IMG/VR virus record: IMGVR_UViG_3300008459_000353 | Span: 1 to 25,041 of that record | Reading direction: 5' to 3' (one strand) | Length of the DNA stretch: 25,041 bases | From: a virus | Shown here: positions 15,318 to 23,800 of the stretch, in pieces | Layout: every line of letters starts with the position of its first letter | Position numbering within the stretch: the stretch's first letter is position 1 | Program-made: the position numbers and the translations under genes | Notes under the pieces: model-generated | What the model saw: the letters and a program-made list of their open reading frames with translations, nothing else | Told to the model about the DNA's origin: nothing | Database searches by the model: none

Positions 15318-16439
15318 TTAAATTACATATATTTGTCTTGGGAATGCTCTGAATTTCATTTGTTTATTTAAGTTTTCCGCCGTTAAAGCCTCCCTTTCCA
15401 TAACTTTTTCAGGTTTCAATCTTGTTAAAATTCCTTCAGCCCCAATTAATTCTTCAATTAATTTTAGTTTTTCATCTTTACCTTCAGTCGCTAAAGAAGT
15501 ATAATCCATAGTTAGTTCTGAATCAGGTGTCTTTAAGTTACCTGAATATTTTCCTCTAACTTTAGATAAAGTTTCTTTACAACTTGCAATAAAGTATCTT
15601 CTAACCCATTGTTGTGCCGGATTATTTAAGTCAACCCAAGACATAGAATCTTGTGGTACATCTGAAGGTAGTCGTATGATATCAGGATTTTGTTTTAGAC
15701 ATTTGTCTCTGTCGGCTGGTCCGACATCGTAATACCAATACCAAACTTTACCTTTCATTAAACTTGAGTTACCAAAATCAAATCTACCCCCTGGTGTTTG
15801 CATTAAATGTATAGCCTTTTTACCCTCAGGTAAAGCTGTTATTCTATAAGTTAAATCTCCGGCAATGATTCTTCTTTGGATATTAATCTCTTGCATTCTT
15901 AATAACATGTCAAATGCCGGCATCATAAAATAGGAACCTGTGTACCCCATCTGAGAATATCCCGCAGGACCTCCTAAACCATAACCACCTAAAGCACCAA
16001 AACTCCATGGGTCAAATAATATATTTGTTAATTCGGACGGAGTAAACCAAAGTAATTCGTTAATTTCTCTTCCCGCAGGAATTTCATATACCTGTTGGTT
16101 TTTAACTAATTGTATATAATCCTTTTTTAATACTTCATCACCTCCAGCTTGTAGACCTACAATTTTAGAATATGCGTATGAGTATCTCTGTTCTAAATTA
16201 AAATTTTTAGTTATAAATGCTCTTGATAAGGATTCTGTATCCATATTTAATCCCCATAATTGAGCCCATTGAGATTCAATTAAAAAGTTTTGAACATATT
16301 GTGAATAATCACCTATTGCAAATTCTAATAGGGTGTCCATTTGTTCGTCTTCAAGTTCAATAGAACGTAAAGGTGCGCCAAGTACATGACGAACTTTAGT
16401 ATATAAATCACTTCTTTGTGGTTCTGCGATTACTGCCAT
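15318..16439 (-). CDS. Probable neck/head-completion structural protein (T4 gp13-like position)
   Basis: This 373-residue protein starts MAVIAEPQRSDLYTKVRHVL. The N-terminus (LGAPLRSIELEDEQMDTLLEFAIGDYSQYVQNF, residues about 19-51) resembles the helical opening of head-tail adaptor/neck proteins. A glycine-rich loop (FGALGGYGLGGPAGYSQMGY) lies near the middle, followed by helices (MQEINIQRRI) and a beta segment LTYRITALPEGKKAIHLMQ. The conserved-looking acidic and aromatic patches and the absence of enzyme motifs fit a structural protein. Its place beside two further neck/terminator candidates and the sheath matches the T4 order 13-14-15-18, which is the main reason for the suggestion; the sequence alone does not prove it. 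A TATTTATA element sits 10 nt upstream of its ATG, overlapping the end of the SOD gene. Confidence 0.6.
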   Translation of the reverse strand: MAVIAEPQRSDLYTKVRHVLGAPLRSIELEDEQMDTLLEFAIGDYSQYVQNFLIESQWAQLWGLNMDTESLSRAFITKNFNLEQRYSYAYSKIVGLQAGGDEVLKKDYIQLVKNQQVYEIPAGREINELLWFTPSELTNILFDPWSFGALGGYGLGGPAGYSQMGYTGSYFMMPAFDMLLRMQEINIQRRIIAGDLTYRITALPEGKKAIHLMQTPGGRFDFGNSSLMKGKVWYWYYDVGPADRDKCLKQNPDIIRLPSDVPQDSMSWVDLNNPAQQWVRRYFIASCKETLSKVRGKYSGNLKTPDSELTMDYTSLATEGKDEKLKLIEELIGAEGILTRLKPEKVMEREALTAENLNKQMKFRAFPRQIYVI

Positions 16440-16449
16440 AGTTTTTATT

Positions 16450-16457
16450 TATAAATA
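16450..16457 (-). promoter_or_regulatory. Candidate phage late promoter, TATTTATA, for the neck candidate
   Basis: Minus-strand sequence TGATATTTATAAATAAAAAC then T and ATG 16439, with 10 nt spacing. The TGA is the stop codon of the SOD gene, so promoter and stop overlap. The palindromic core TATTTATAAATA also contains a TATAAATA on the same strand. Confidence 0.45.
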
Positions 16458-17168
16458 TCAATCTGACTTTTTAGTTTTAGATAAATAAAGTTCATTTATG
16501 AACTTCCAATTAATAGCATCCCAAAAATTTGTAATGTACTCATCTCTTTTGTTTTGATACTTTAAATAATATGCGTGTTCCCATAAATCTAATCCCAATA
16601 TTGGGAATCCTCCTCTATCAAATATATTCATTAAAGGGTTATCTTGATTTTGAGTTGACATTACTTTTAACCTACCACTTTTTGTAATTACTAACCAAAC
16701 CCATCCTGACCCAAATCTATTTTTTGCAACTGATTCAAATCTATCTTTAAATTCTCTGTAAGAACCAAAATCTTTTTTTATTTTTTCTAAAACTTCACCA
16801 AAAGGTTTTTGTGGGGATGGGGATAACATTTTCCAAAACAATGCGTGGTTAAATGCCCCTCCTGCGTTATTTCTAATGATTGTATTGTACTTTGAAATTT
16901 TTCTAACAATATTTTCCAACTCAACGTCACCGTAGTCTTTTTTTCTAAGAGCTGAGTTTAATTTTTTTACGTACCCTTTATAATGTTTTTGATAATGAAA
17001 CTTCATTGTCTCAGGGTCAATAAATCTACGTAGAGACGCATAACCATATGGTAGTTTATCAATACCTATGGTTCTCATTTCATTAATAAAATACTTAGTT
17101 TCAGGTAAAACTACTTCTCCTGTTATTTTTTTTTGTAAAGATTCTGATAATAAATTAAGTGATTTCAT
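16458..17168 (-). CDS. sodA: Iron/manganese superoxide dismutase, manganese-type signature, with N-terminal extension
   Basis: This 236-residue enzyme converts superoxide to H2O2 and O2. All four metal ligands of the Fe/Mn family are present: H58 in MKFHYQKHYKGYV, H108 in NNAGGAFNHALFW, D194 and H198 in GLDLWEHAYYLKYQNKR, plus H62 and Y66 of the active-site gate. G104 (where Fe enzymes usually have Gln) and Q175 in QNQDNPLM are the residues that mark Mn-type enzymes such as E. coli SodA; FGSGWVWLV is also conserved. The catalytic domain begins near residue 38 (KLPYGYASLRRFIDPETM), so there is an extra N-terminus of about 35 residues starting MKSLNLLSES. I start at ATG 17168 because the upstream frame overlaps the helicase gene and a TATTTATT element precedes 17168 by 4 nt. 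Phage SODs are uncommon; its place among morphogenesis genes is odd. Confidence 0.9.
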   Translation of the reverse strand: MKSLNLLSESLQKKITGEVVLPETKYFINEMRTIGIDKLPYGYASLRRFIDPETMKFHYQKHYKGYVKKLNSALRKKDYGDVELENIVRKISKYNTIIRNNAGGAFNHALFWKMLSPSPQKPFGEVLEKIKKDFGSYREFKDRFESVAKNRFGSGWVWLVITKSGRLKVMSTQNQDNPLMNIFDRGGFPILGLDLWEHAYYLKYQNKRDEYITNFWDAINWKFINELYLSKTKKSD

Positions 17169-17172
17169 CAAT

Positions 17173-17180
17173 AATAAATA
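17173..17180 (-). promoter_or_regulatory. Candidate phage late promoter, TATTTATT, for the SOD gene
   Basis: Minus strand TAAGTATTTATTATTG then ATG 17168; spacing is 4 nt. The TAA is the stop of the helicase gene, so the whole 13-nt intergenic gap is occupied by the element. Confidence 0.45.
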
Positions 17181-17181
17181 C

Positions 17182-18939
17182 TTACTTATTATTGATTTCG
17201 TTAAGTATTTGTTCGACAATATCTGCAGACGTACCATCATCACCCATTACGGTACCTATTATTTTTTTCTTACTATCCAATATGTCATATATAACACCCT
17301 CAATTGTGTTTTCAAAAATTGGATAATAAACGGATACTGAATTTTTTTGACCATATCTATAAGCTCTGTCCTCGGCCTGTGAATGGTCGGCAGGTACAAA
17401 AGATAAATCATTCATAATACATGCTTCCGCGGCGGTTAATGTCAAACCAACACCTGCCGCTTTTATATTACCACAAAAAACTTGAACTTTATCATCAGAT
17501 TGGAATTTATCTACAGCATCTTGTCTTGCAGGTTTTGAAGTTGACCCATCTAAATAAACTGATTTTTTACCAAAATGTTCGTGTATTTTTTTTAAAGGTT
17601 CTGTAAAATTACTAAATATTATAACTTTTTTACCCTGTTCTAAAATATTTTCAGCAAGTTCAATAGTCGTTGGTATTTTTTCTTCGGCAATTACCTGTCT
17701 TACTTTCATTAATTTTGTAAACTGAATTGAAAGTGATTTTGATTCTTCTTGTCGATTATTATACCAATCATAGTATTCACCCATCAGTCCCTCATATAGT
17801 CTGGACTTTAACTTTAAATAAACAGGTGTCATAATCTTTTCAGGTAAATCTAAAACATCGGTTTTTAATCTTCTTAAAATTTGACGAGAAGTTCTTTCTC
17901 TAAGTTCTTCCAAATTTGACGCACCTGTAACATTCCAAACTTTTTTATTTCCCACTCTAAATTGATACCCATTACAATATCTTATAGCATAAGCCATCCA
18001 ATTTTGACTGACAGGACTATCAATTAATTTTAAAAGATTATAATAGTTCATAGGTCTTGATGTCATCGGTGTACCCGTTAATAACCAAAGTTTGTTAATA
18101 CTCTTGGTTAAGTCCATTATAATTTTGGTTCTTTGAGCTTGGGCATTAGAAACGTAATGTGCTTCATCAATAATAATTAAATCAAAATTGGATTTTAATA
18201 TTAATGAACTTTCTTTATCTTTTGGGTCGTGAAAGTTTTTTAGAATATCATAATTTGTAATGATATAATCTGAATCTTCAAATTTTTTACCCTCACAAAT
18301 ATAGACACTTTTTTCAGTGTAATTACGAATTTCTCGTTCCCAATTTATTTTTAAAGAAGCGGGACAAATAATTAAAACTTTTTTGGCACCACTTTCTAAA
18401 GACGCGATAACAGTACTTGTTGTTTTACCTAGACCCATGTCATCGGCCAAAATGAATTTATCATTTTTTAATAATTTCTCAATTGCCTCTTTTTGATGTG
18501 GTAAAGGTGGTCGATTATTATATTTAGAATAATCTACGTCAACCACATTTTCCTTATATTGTTTAACTATAGCGGCTTTAGGTACCCAAAAGTCATGAAT
18601 AGTTTCACCACTATGAACCTTACCCCATATATGGTATGACTTATCCTTATCAATTAAAATTTTTTCTACGTAAATTTTATCAGGTTCTTTAATGAAAGGA
18701 TTATCCTCAACAAGTTTTTTTGAAAAGTAAGAATCGATATCAACCCATTTTTTTGCAACTTTTGGAGTTGTATTAAAATAATTTATAACATACTCACACT
18801 GAGACCTTGTTGGGATATGTTTTTTATTAACTTCACACTGTTTTTTTATTTTTAGAATGTAGTTATTTGACCCCTGATAATTTTCTAAAATCTCAAGAGC
18901 TTTTTGTTCAATACTAATATTTTGTAAATTGTTTTCCAA
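17182..18939 (-). CDS. SNF2-family (SMARCAL1-like) superfamily 2 helicase/translocase
   Basis: This protein is about 585 residues long and has the complete SF2/SNF2 motor: PLPHQKEAIEKL (Q-like region, about 145), Walker A DDMGLGKT (166-173), ICPASLKINWE (Ia), IIIDEAHYVSN with DEAH 258-261, LLTGTPMTSRP (III, 286-291), VIIFSNFTEPLKKI (IV), GVGLTLTAA (V) and QAEDRAYRYGQ (VI, 521-531). The compact motor without large insertions and the N-terminal ~140-residue module resemble SMARCAL1-type annealing helicases; a phage role in fork remodelling or recombination (as UvsW has in T4) is likely. The frame opens at a TTG (18939) with no ATG before residue 168, and an in-frame stop lies upstream. An ATG at 18955 would join this frame if the GGG after it had one G fewer, giving a MELNKL start. 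Upstream is a divergent promoter region. Confidence 0.92.
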   Translation of the reverse strand: MENNLQNISIEQKALEILENYQGSNNYILKIKKQCEVNKKHIPTRSQCEYVINYFNTTPKVAKKWVDIDSYFSKKLVEDNPFIKEPDKIYVEKILIDKDKSYHIWGKVHSGETIHDFWVPKAAIVKQYKENVVDVDYSKYNNRPPLPHQKEAIEKLLKNDKFILADDMGLGKTTSTVIASLESGAKKVLIICPASLKINWEREIRNYTEKSVYICEGKKFEDSDYIITNYDILKNFHDPKDKESSLILKSNFDLIIIDEAHYVSNAQAQRTKIIMDLTKSINKLWLLTGTPMTSRPMNYYNLLKLIDSPVSQNWMAYAIRYCNGYQFRVGNKKVWNVTGASNLEELRERTSRQILRRLKTDVLDLPEKIMTPVYLKLKSRLYEGLMGEYYDWYNNRQEESKSLSIQFTKLMKVRQVIAEEKIPTTIELAENILEQGKKVIIFSNFTEPLKKIHEHFGKKSVYLDGSTSKPARQDAVDKFQSDDKVQVFCGNIKAAGVGLTLTAAEACIMNDLSFVPADHSQAEDRAYRYGQKNSVSVYYPIFENTIEGVIYDILDSKKKIIGTVMGDDGTSADIVEQILNEINNK

Positions 18940-18982
18940 TTTATTGAGTTCCCATTATCTCTAATAATAAACAAAATAAAGA

Positions 18983-18990
18983 TATTTATC
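18983..18990 (+). promoter_or_regulatory. Candidate phage late promoter, TATTTATC
   Basis: AAAGATATTTATCAAT directly precedes ATG 18994, leaving 3 nt. If functional as a -10-like element, the mRNA is leaderless. Read on the other strand it is GATAAATA, 43 nt before the helicase TTG, so it lies in a divergent region. Confidence 0.4.
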
Positions 18991-18993
18991 AAT

Positions 18994-19509
18994 ATGTCAC
19001 AGAGAAATGTACCAATAACAAGATTAGGAAAATTTTTTGGAGCCGAGGATTTTAGTTTAGATGTCGGTATGGGTAGAGAATGGTTAGAGGGGGATATGAA
19101 TTTCACTTTAGTATTATATAAAGTTGATAAAAGAAAAACTGATTTAGACGATGTATATGGTGAGGCTTTAAAAAATGGCATTAAATTTTTTCCTCCCGTT
19201 GAGTTCAAAGCTTATGTTCAGGTCATGGCTCCTGAAAATAGAAATATTGGTAACAGTAAAATTAACCAATTTGAACCAGGTAATATGAGAATATCTGTTT
19301 ACCAAAAACATTTAGACGAACTTGGTATTGATATAGATTACGGAGACTACATTGGATATTACGAAAAAGAAAATAGAGTTAGATACTATGTAATAAATAA
19401 TGACGGTAGGGTTACCTCCGACAATAAACACACTTATGCAGGTTACAAACCTTTCTATAGAACTATGATGGCATCTGCTGTAGGACCTAACGAATTTAAC
19501 GGTTTATAA
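18994..19509 (+). CDS. Probable neck/head-closure structural protein (T4 gp14-like position)
   Basis: This 171-residue protein starts MSQRNVPITRLGKFFGAEDF. It is mostly beta with a polar helix (KRKTDLDDVYGEALKNGIKF). The segment VEFKAYVQVMAPENR and the closing GDYIGYYEKENRVRYYVINND resemble the barrel strands of head-closure proteins, where a beta-barrel carries a GD-Y-x-Y-based strand. It has no enzyme motif, signal or membrane helix. It is followed after 3 nt (AAA) by the tail-terminator candidate, so both are translated from one message. I assign the neck role from fold pattern and T4-like synteny (13-14-15-18-19); alternative labels such as tail connector are possible. Confidence 0.55.
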   Translation: MSQRNVPITRLGKFFGAEDFSLDVGMGREWLEGDMNFTLVLYKVDKRKTDLDDVYGEALKNGIKFFPPVEFKAYVQVMAPENRNIGNSKINQFEPGNMRISVYQKHLDELGIDIDYGDYIGYYEKENRVRYYVINNDGRVTSDNKHTYAGYKPFYRTMMASAVGPNEFNGL

Positions 19510-19512
19510 AAA

Positions 19513-20550
19513 ATGGGTTTACCAAAAAAAATAAAAAAAGATATTAATCTAATCCCTAAAAAAGAAGGATTACCTCGTAGAATAGAAATGCTCGATATGA
19601 TTAATGAGCATGGTACGTTTTTACCAAAATCTATATTACATGAAGATTTAGATAGAGGATTTTTAGATTTTGTTAAAAACGATTTAGAAACAGTATCTGA
19701 AGGTCTAAAAATTCCTGTTATTGACATAATTATGACAACTCAGAATTGGGCGAATTTTACAAAAACGTGGGAGTTCCAAAATCTTGACAAAAATCCTGAG
19801 CCACCATTTATTACAACAATTAGAAATCCTGAAGTAAAATACGGTTCGTTACCTTCTCTTCTATGGACAATTCCAAATAGAAGACAATATTATTATGCTG
19901 CAGTTCCTACATGGGACGGGGACCGAAAAGGGTATGATGTCTACACAATACCACAACCAGTTCCTGTCGATATTACATACTCTGTTAAAATAGTTTGTAA
20001 TAGAATGAGAGAGTTAAATAAGTTCAATAAAAAAGTTATTGAAAAATTTTCTTCAAGACAAGCGTACACAAATGTTAAAGGTCATTATATTCCAATTGTA
20101 ATGAATGAAATTTCTGACGAGTCGGTTATGGATATTGAAAAGAGAAGATATTATATCCAAAGTTATGGGTTTACATTAATGGGATTTTTAATTGATGAAG
20201 ATGAATTTGAAGTTAAACCGGCAATTAACAGAGTGTTACAGTTAATTGAGACCGACACTAAAAAAGTTAAATCTAAAAAAATTAAACAAGAACCATTACC
20301 TTCAAATTATTTAACTTTTAATTTTGACAATAATAGCTATTCATCTTCTCAACAGATGAAATACACTGCAAACTTAACTGTTGAGTCATTAATTAATGTT
20401 ACTACTTATATGGTATATATAAACGGATTACTTTATGGGTCAGACACAAGATTAATTCAAATTAATAATGGCGATAATTTACAAATTATTGTACAAAAAT
20501 TAACTCTTAGTGAACCATCATCAATAAATCTTGGAATTGAATTAATTTAA
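19513..20550 (+). CDS. Probable tail terminator/sheath-stabilising protein (T4 gp15-like) with extra C-terminal domain
   Basis: This is a 345-residue protein. A basic N-terminus (MGLPKKIKKDINLIPKK) is followed by KIPVIDIIMTTQNWANFTKTWEF and by the central PVPVDITYSVKIVCNRMRELNKFNKKVIEKF, a strand-then-long-helix unit characteristic of tail-terminator proteins that cap the tube. HYIPIVMNEISDESVMDIEKR and the RRYYIQSYGFTLMGFLI strands follow. Residues from about 262 to the end (YLTFNFDNNSYSSSQQMKYTANL onward, then YMVYINGLLYGSD) look like an appended Ig-like beta domain, making the protein longer than T4 gp15 (272 residues). It lies directly before the sheath gene, as gp15 does after allowing for the missing terminase genes. 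Its stop abuts the stop of the small opposite-strand gene. Confidence 0.6.
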   Translation: MGLPKKIKKDINLIPKKEGLPRRIEMLDMINEHGTFLPKSILHEDLDRGFLDFVKNDLETVSEGLKIPVIDIIMTTQNWANFTKTWEFQNLDKNPEPPFITTIRNPEVKYGSLPSLLWTIPNRRQYYYAAVPTWDGDRKGYDVYTIPQPVPVDITYSVKIVCNRMRELNKFNKKVIEKFSSRQAYTNVKGHYIPIVMNEISDESVMDIEKRRYYIQSYGFTLMGFLIDEDEFEVKPAINRVLQLIETDTKKVKSKKIKQEPLPSNYLTFNFDNNSYSSSQQMKYTANLTVESLINVTTYMVYINGLLYGSDTRLIQINNGDNLQIIVQKLTLSEPSSINLGIELI

Positions 20551-20697
20551 TTATTCTCCGTAAATATCGTTTTTATTTGAACAACTTTTTTTAATTAACA
20601 TTTCAACAAATTTGTTTATTTTTAAACCATTCTTTTCACAATGTTTTTTTAACAAATCGTGATGATATTCTGATATTTTAAGGTTTTTAAATTTCAT
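20551..20697 (-). CDS. Small RHH-like protein of 48 residues
   Basis: An ATG at 20697 opens a 48-codon frame ending at the TAA at 20551, directly against the stop of the tail-terminator gene. The protein begins MKFKNLKISEYHHDLLKKH and continues with KNGLKINKFVEMLIKK. This is a strand (FKNLKIS), a helix, a turn NGLKIN and a second helix (KFVEMLIKK): the layout of a ribbon-helix-helix DNA-binding protein. It is basic, with two cysteines. A TATTTATA element lies 33 nt upstream on its own strand. Lying between the tail terminator and the sheath, and divergent from the sheath, it could regulate that promoter; this is inference. The coding call rests on the good domain pattern and the lack of any other gene in this 264-nt gap. 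Confidence 0.65.
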   Translation of the reverse strand: MKFKNLKISEYHHDLLKKHCEKNGLKINKFVEMLIKKSCSNKNDIYGE

Positions 20698-20730
20698 AGG
20701 ATAAAAAAGTAGAAAAAATTCATACCAAAA

Positions 20731-20738
20731 TATAAATA
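20731..20738 (-). promoter_or_regulatory. Candidate phage late promoter, TATTTATA, for the RHH-like gene
   Basis: On the minus strand the core TATTTATA is 33 nt before ATG 20697. On the plus strand it reads TATAAATA, 76 nt before the sheath start, so it could contribute to either gene in this divergent region. Confidence 0.35.
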
Positions 20739-20775
20739 GATTGAAATATGTAAAGTTTTTTGAATTTCCCCTAAG

Positions 20776-20783
20776 TATTTATA
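20776..20783 (+). promoter_or_regulatory. Candidate phage late promoter, TATTTATA, for the tail sheath gene
   Basis: AAGTATTTATATAAAAATAA precedes ATG 20815 with 31 nt between core and start. This longer, A-rich leader is shared in style with the tail-tube gene (33 nt), in contrast to the 0-13 nt of most other genes, and both encode very abundant virion proteins. Confidence 0.45.
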
Positions 20784-20814
20784 TAAAAATAAATTATAAA
20801 AAAACTTACATTAA

Positions 20815-23800
20815 ATGGCTAAATCAAACACAGTTTTCGTTTCTCCAGGTGTATACACATCTGAAAGAGATTTGAGTTTTGTGTCTCAAAACGTCGGTGT
20901 AACTACTTTAGGTATTGTTGGGGAAACGGTAAAAGGTCCGGCCTTTGAACCGATTTTCATCACAAACTATGATGAATTCCAACTTTACTTTGGTGGGACA
21001 ACACCTGAAAAATTTGTGAACACACAAATACCTAAGTATGAAGCTGCGTATATCGCAAAATCTTACTTACAACAATCTAATCAACTTTTTGTAACTCGTG
21101 TATTAGGGTTATCAGGTTACGATGCGGGACCTTCATGGTCAATTAGCACAGTAGCTAATGTTGATTGTAGTACTGTTGGATTCAACGGCTCACCAACAAC
21201 ATATACTGTTAATTTCACAGGTACTACTGCGTCAACAAACACGATTAGTTTTACAACAAGTTTCCCGTCAGTTATAAACGCGAACCTTACTGAAAATTAT
21301 ACAACTTTTAATGGTGGAACATCAACAATTTCAGATGATGTTAAAGCATTGTTATTAGGTATTATGAGAACCCCAGCGTCTTCGGCTTATACTGCAAGTA
21401 TGTGGGGAACTAATTTAGGTTCTAGTTACACTTCATTTGCTAATACATATTCAGCGATAACTAATGAATTTGGCGTTACTAGTTTATCGGCAATTACATG
21501 TAATGCAAATAATGACCCATGGTTTTATTCAAATTTTGATTTAACTACAGGAAATACTTACACAGGTTATTCATTTAATGCTGCAGTAACTACAATGACG
21601 GGTACAGCAGGTTCATTCTCAGGGATTATGTCAGGTACTTACTTTACTCTTACAGGTACTGCATTTTCAAATTACAATAATATTGTTGTAACAACTCTTC
21701 GTTCAAGAGGATTGGCAGATTATGCAAATGATGCGGGTCCAGTATACCAAGTATCTGCAACAACAGGATTAAGTATGGTTTGTTCAGGAGCTTATTCAGG
21801 AGTAACTAAAAATCCGTTCACAACTTTCTTGTTAACTGGAGTTACAATAGAAAATACTAATTTCACTTATGAAGTTAATCTTTTAGAGACAAGTCCAAAT
21901 TATATTTCAAAAGTGCTTGGGGTATCAAACTTTGGTAAACCTAGAACAACTTTCCCATTATTTGTGGAGGAGACTTACTCTACTTTATTAAATTATGCAT
22001 ATAACAAAGGGTATATTCGAGGATTAAATTGTACATTAGATACAACATCTAAAGCAAGAGATTTAACCGCAGATTCATTAGGTTGGTATTTAGAACAGTA
22101 CCAAAGTGCTGAGTCTCCTTGGGTTGTTTCTGAATTACGTGGTAATAAAGTATACGAATTGTTTAAATTCTTCACAATTGCCGATGGTAATAATTCAAAT
22201 ACTCAAGTTAAAGTAACAATTGCAAACATTTCATTTACTAATGGTACTTTTGATGTGATTGTTAGAGATTTCTACGACACTGACAGTAATCCTGTAGTTG
22301 TTGAGAAATTCTCAAATTGTAGTATGGACCCAGGATTAAACAACTATATCGCTAAAAAAATCGGTACATCTGATGGGGAGTTCCAATTGAATTCTAAATA
22401 TGTAATGTTAGAAGTTAATGTTGACGCACCGATAGATGCATTACCATGTGGTTTTGAAGGTTATATTAATAGAGAGTACCCTTCAGCTACACCGGCATAT
22501 CCAGTTTATAAGACTAAATATTACATTCCTGGTGAGACTATTTATGACCCTCCTTTTGGAAACTCTGCAGGTACAAACAATGATACTCAAAGTTCAGGTG
22601 ACAATGTAAGAAGAAGTTACTTAGGGTTCTCAAGTCAATTTGGAGTTGACGAATCATTATTAATCTATAAGGGAAAACAAAATCCTGTTAGTGATTTCTG
22701 TGATGCGACAACAGGTTCAGATTGGGCTTATCTTTCTAAAGGTTTCCATATGGACAGTGGAGCAACTGCTATTACAATATCACAGTTAAATCCTAATTAT
22801 GGTGGTTTAGTTACTTCAGGAAATCAGGCGTTTGATTGTGGTGTTGCATCATTTAATAGTGAACCTACATCAGAAACTAACCCTTACTACAGATTATTTT
22901 CACGTAAATTCACTATGGTATTACAAGGTGGATTTGATGGATGGGATATCTATACTGAAAGAAGAACTAATTCTGACAGATTTGTATTAGGTAGAAGTGG
23001 TTATTTGGCAGGAGCGTGTGTTTCTACAACATATCCTTTAGCAACTGGAACAGGAATGTTTAAACAAATTACTGTAGGTGAAAATAGTGTCGATTGGGCA
23101 AATACCGATTACTACGCATATTTGTTAGGACAACAAACTTTCTCAAATCCTGAGGCGGTTAATATAAATGTGTTTGTGACACCTGGTATTGACATTGATA
23201 ACAACAGTAATCTTGTAGAATCAGCAATTGATATGATTGAAAACGATAGAGCGGATTCAATTTATATCACAACCATTCCTGACTTCAATTTGTTACAACC
23301 ATCAACATCTATGGATAATTTATATTACCCACAAGAGGTTGTTGACATTTTAGAAACTTCAGGTATCGATTCAAATTATACGGCAACTTACTATCCTTGG
23401 GTGTTGACTCGTGATACAGTTAATAACACACAAATTTATCTTCCAGCAACTGCCGAGGTAACAAGAAACTTAGCTTTAACTGATAACATTGCGTTCCCAT
23501 GGTTCGCAGCCGCGGGTTACACAAGAGGTTTGGTAAATGCAATTAAAGCACGTAAAAAGTTAACTCAAGAAGATAGAGACACTCTTTACAAGGGAAGAAT
23601 TAACCCAATTGCAACTTTCAACGATGTTGGAACAGTGATTTGGGGTAATAAGACTCTTCAAATTAGAGAATCTGCTTTAGATAGAATTAATGTAAGAAGA
23701 TTGTTATTACAAGCTCGTAAGTTGATTTCAGCAGTGGCTGTAAGGTTATTGTTTGAACAAAACGATGCGGTGGTTAGACAACAATTCTTAGATGCGGTTA

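Noticed and set aside
15019-15321. Plus-strand 100-residue frame opposite the small gene at 14982-15314
   Set aside because: It is antisense to a gene tightly coupled to its upstream neighbour; no promoter or start signal is visible for the plus frame.
18885-19208. Minus-strand frame of 107 residues overlapping the helicase start and the neck gene
   Set aside because: It is the shadow of the well-patterned plus-strand neck gene and overlaps the helicase; its residue composition is unlike a protein.
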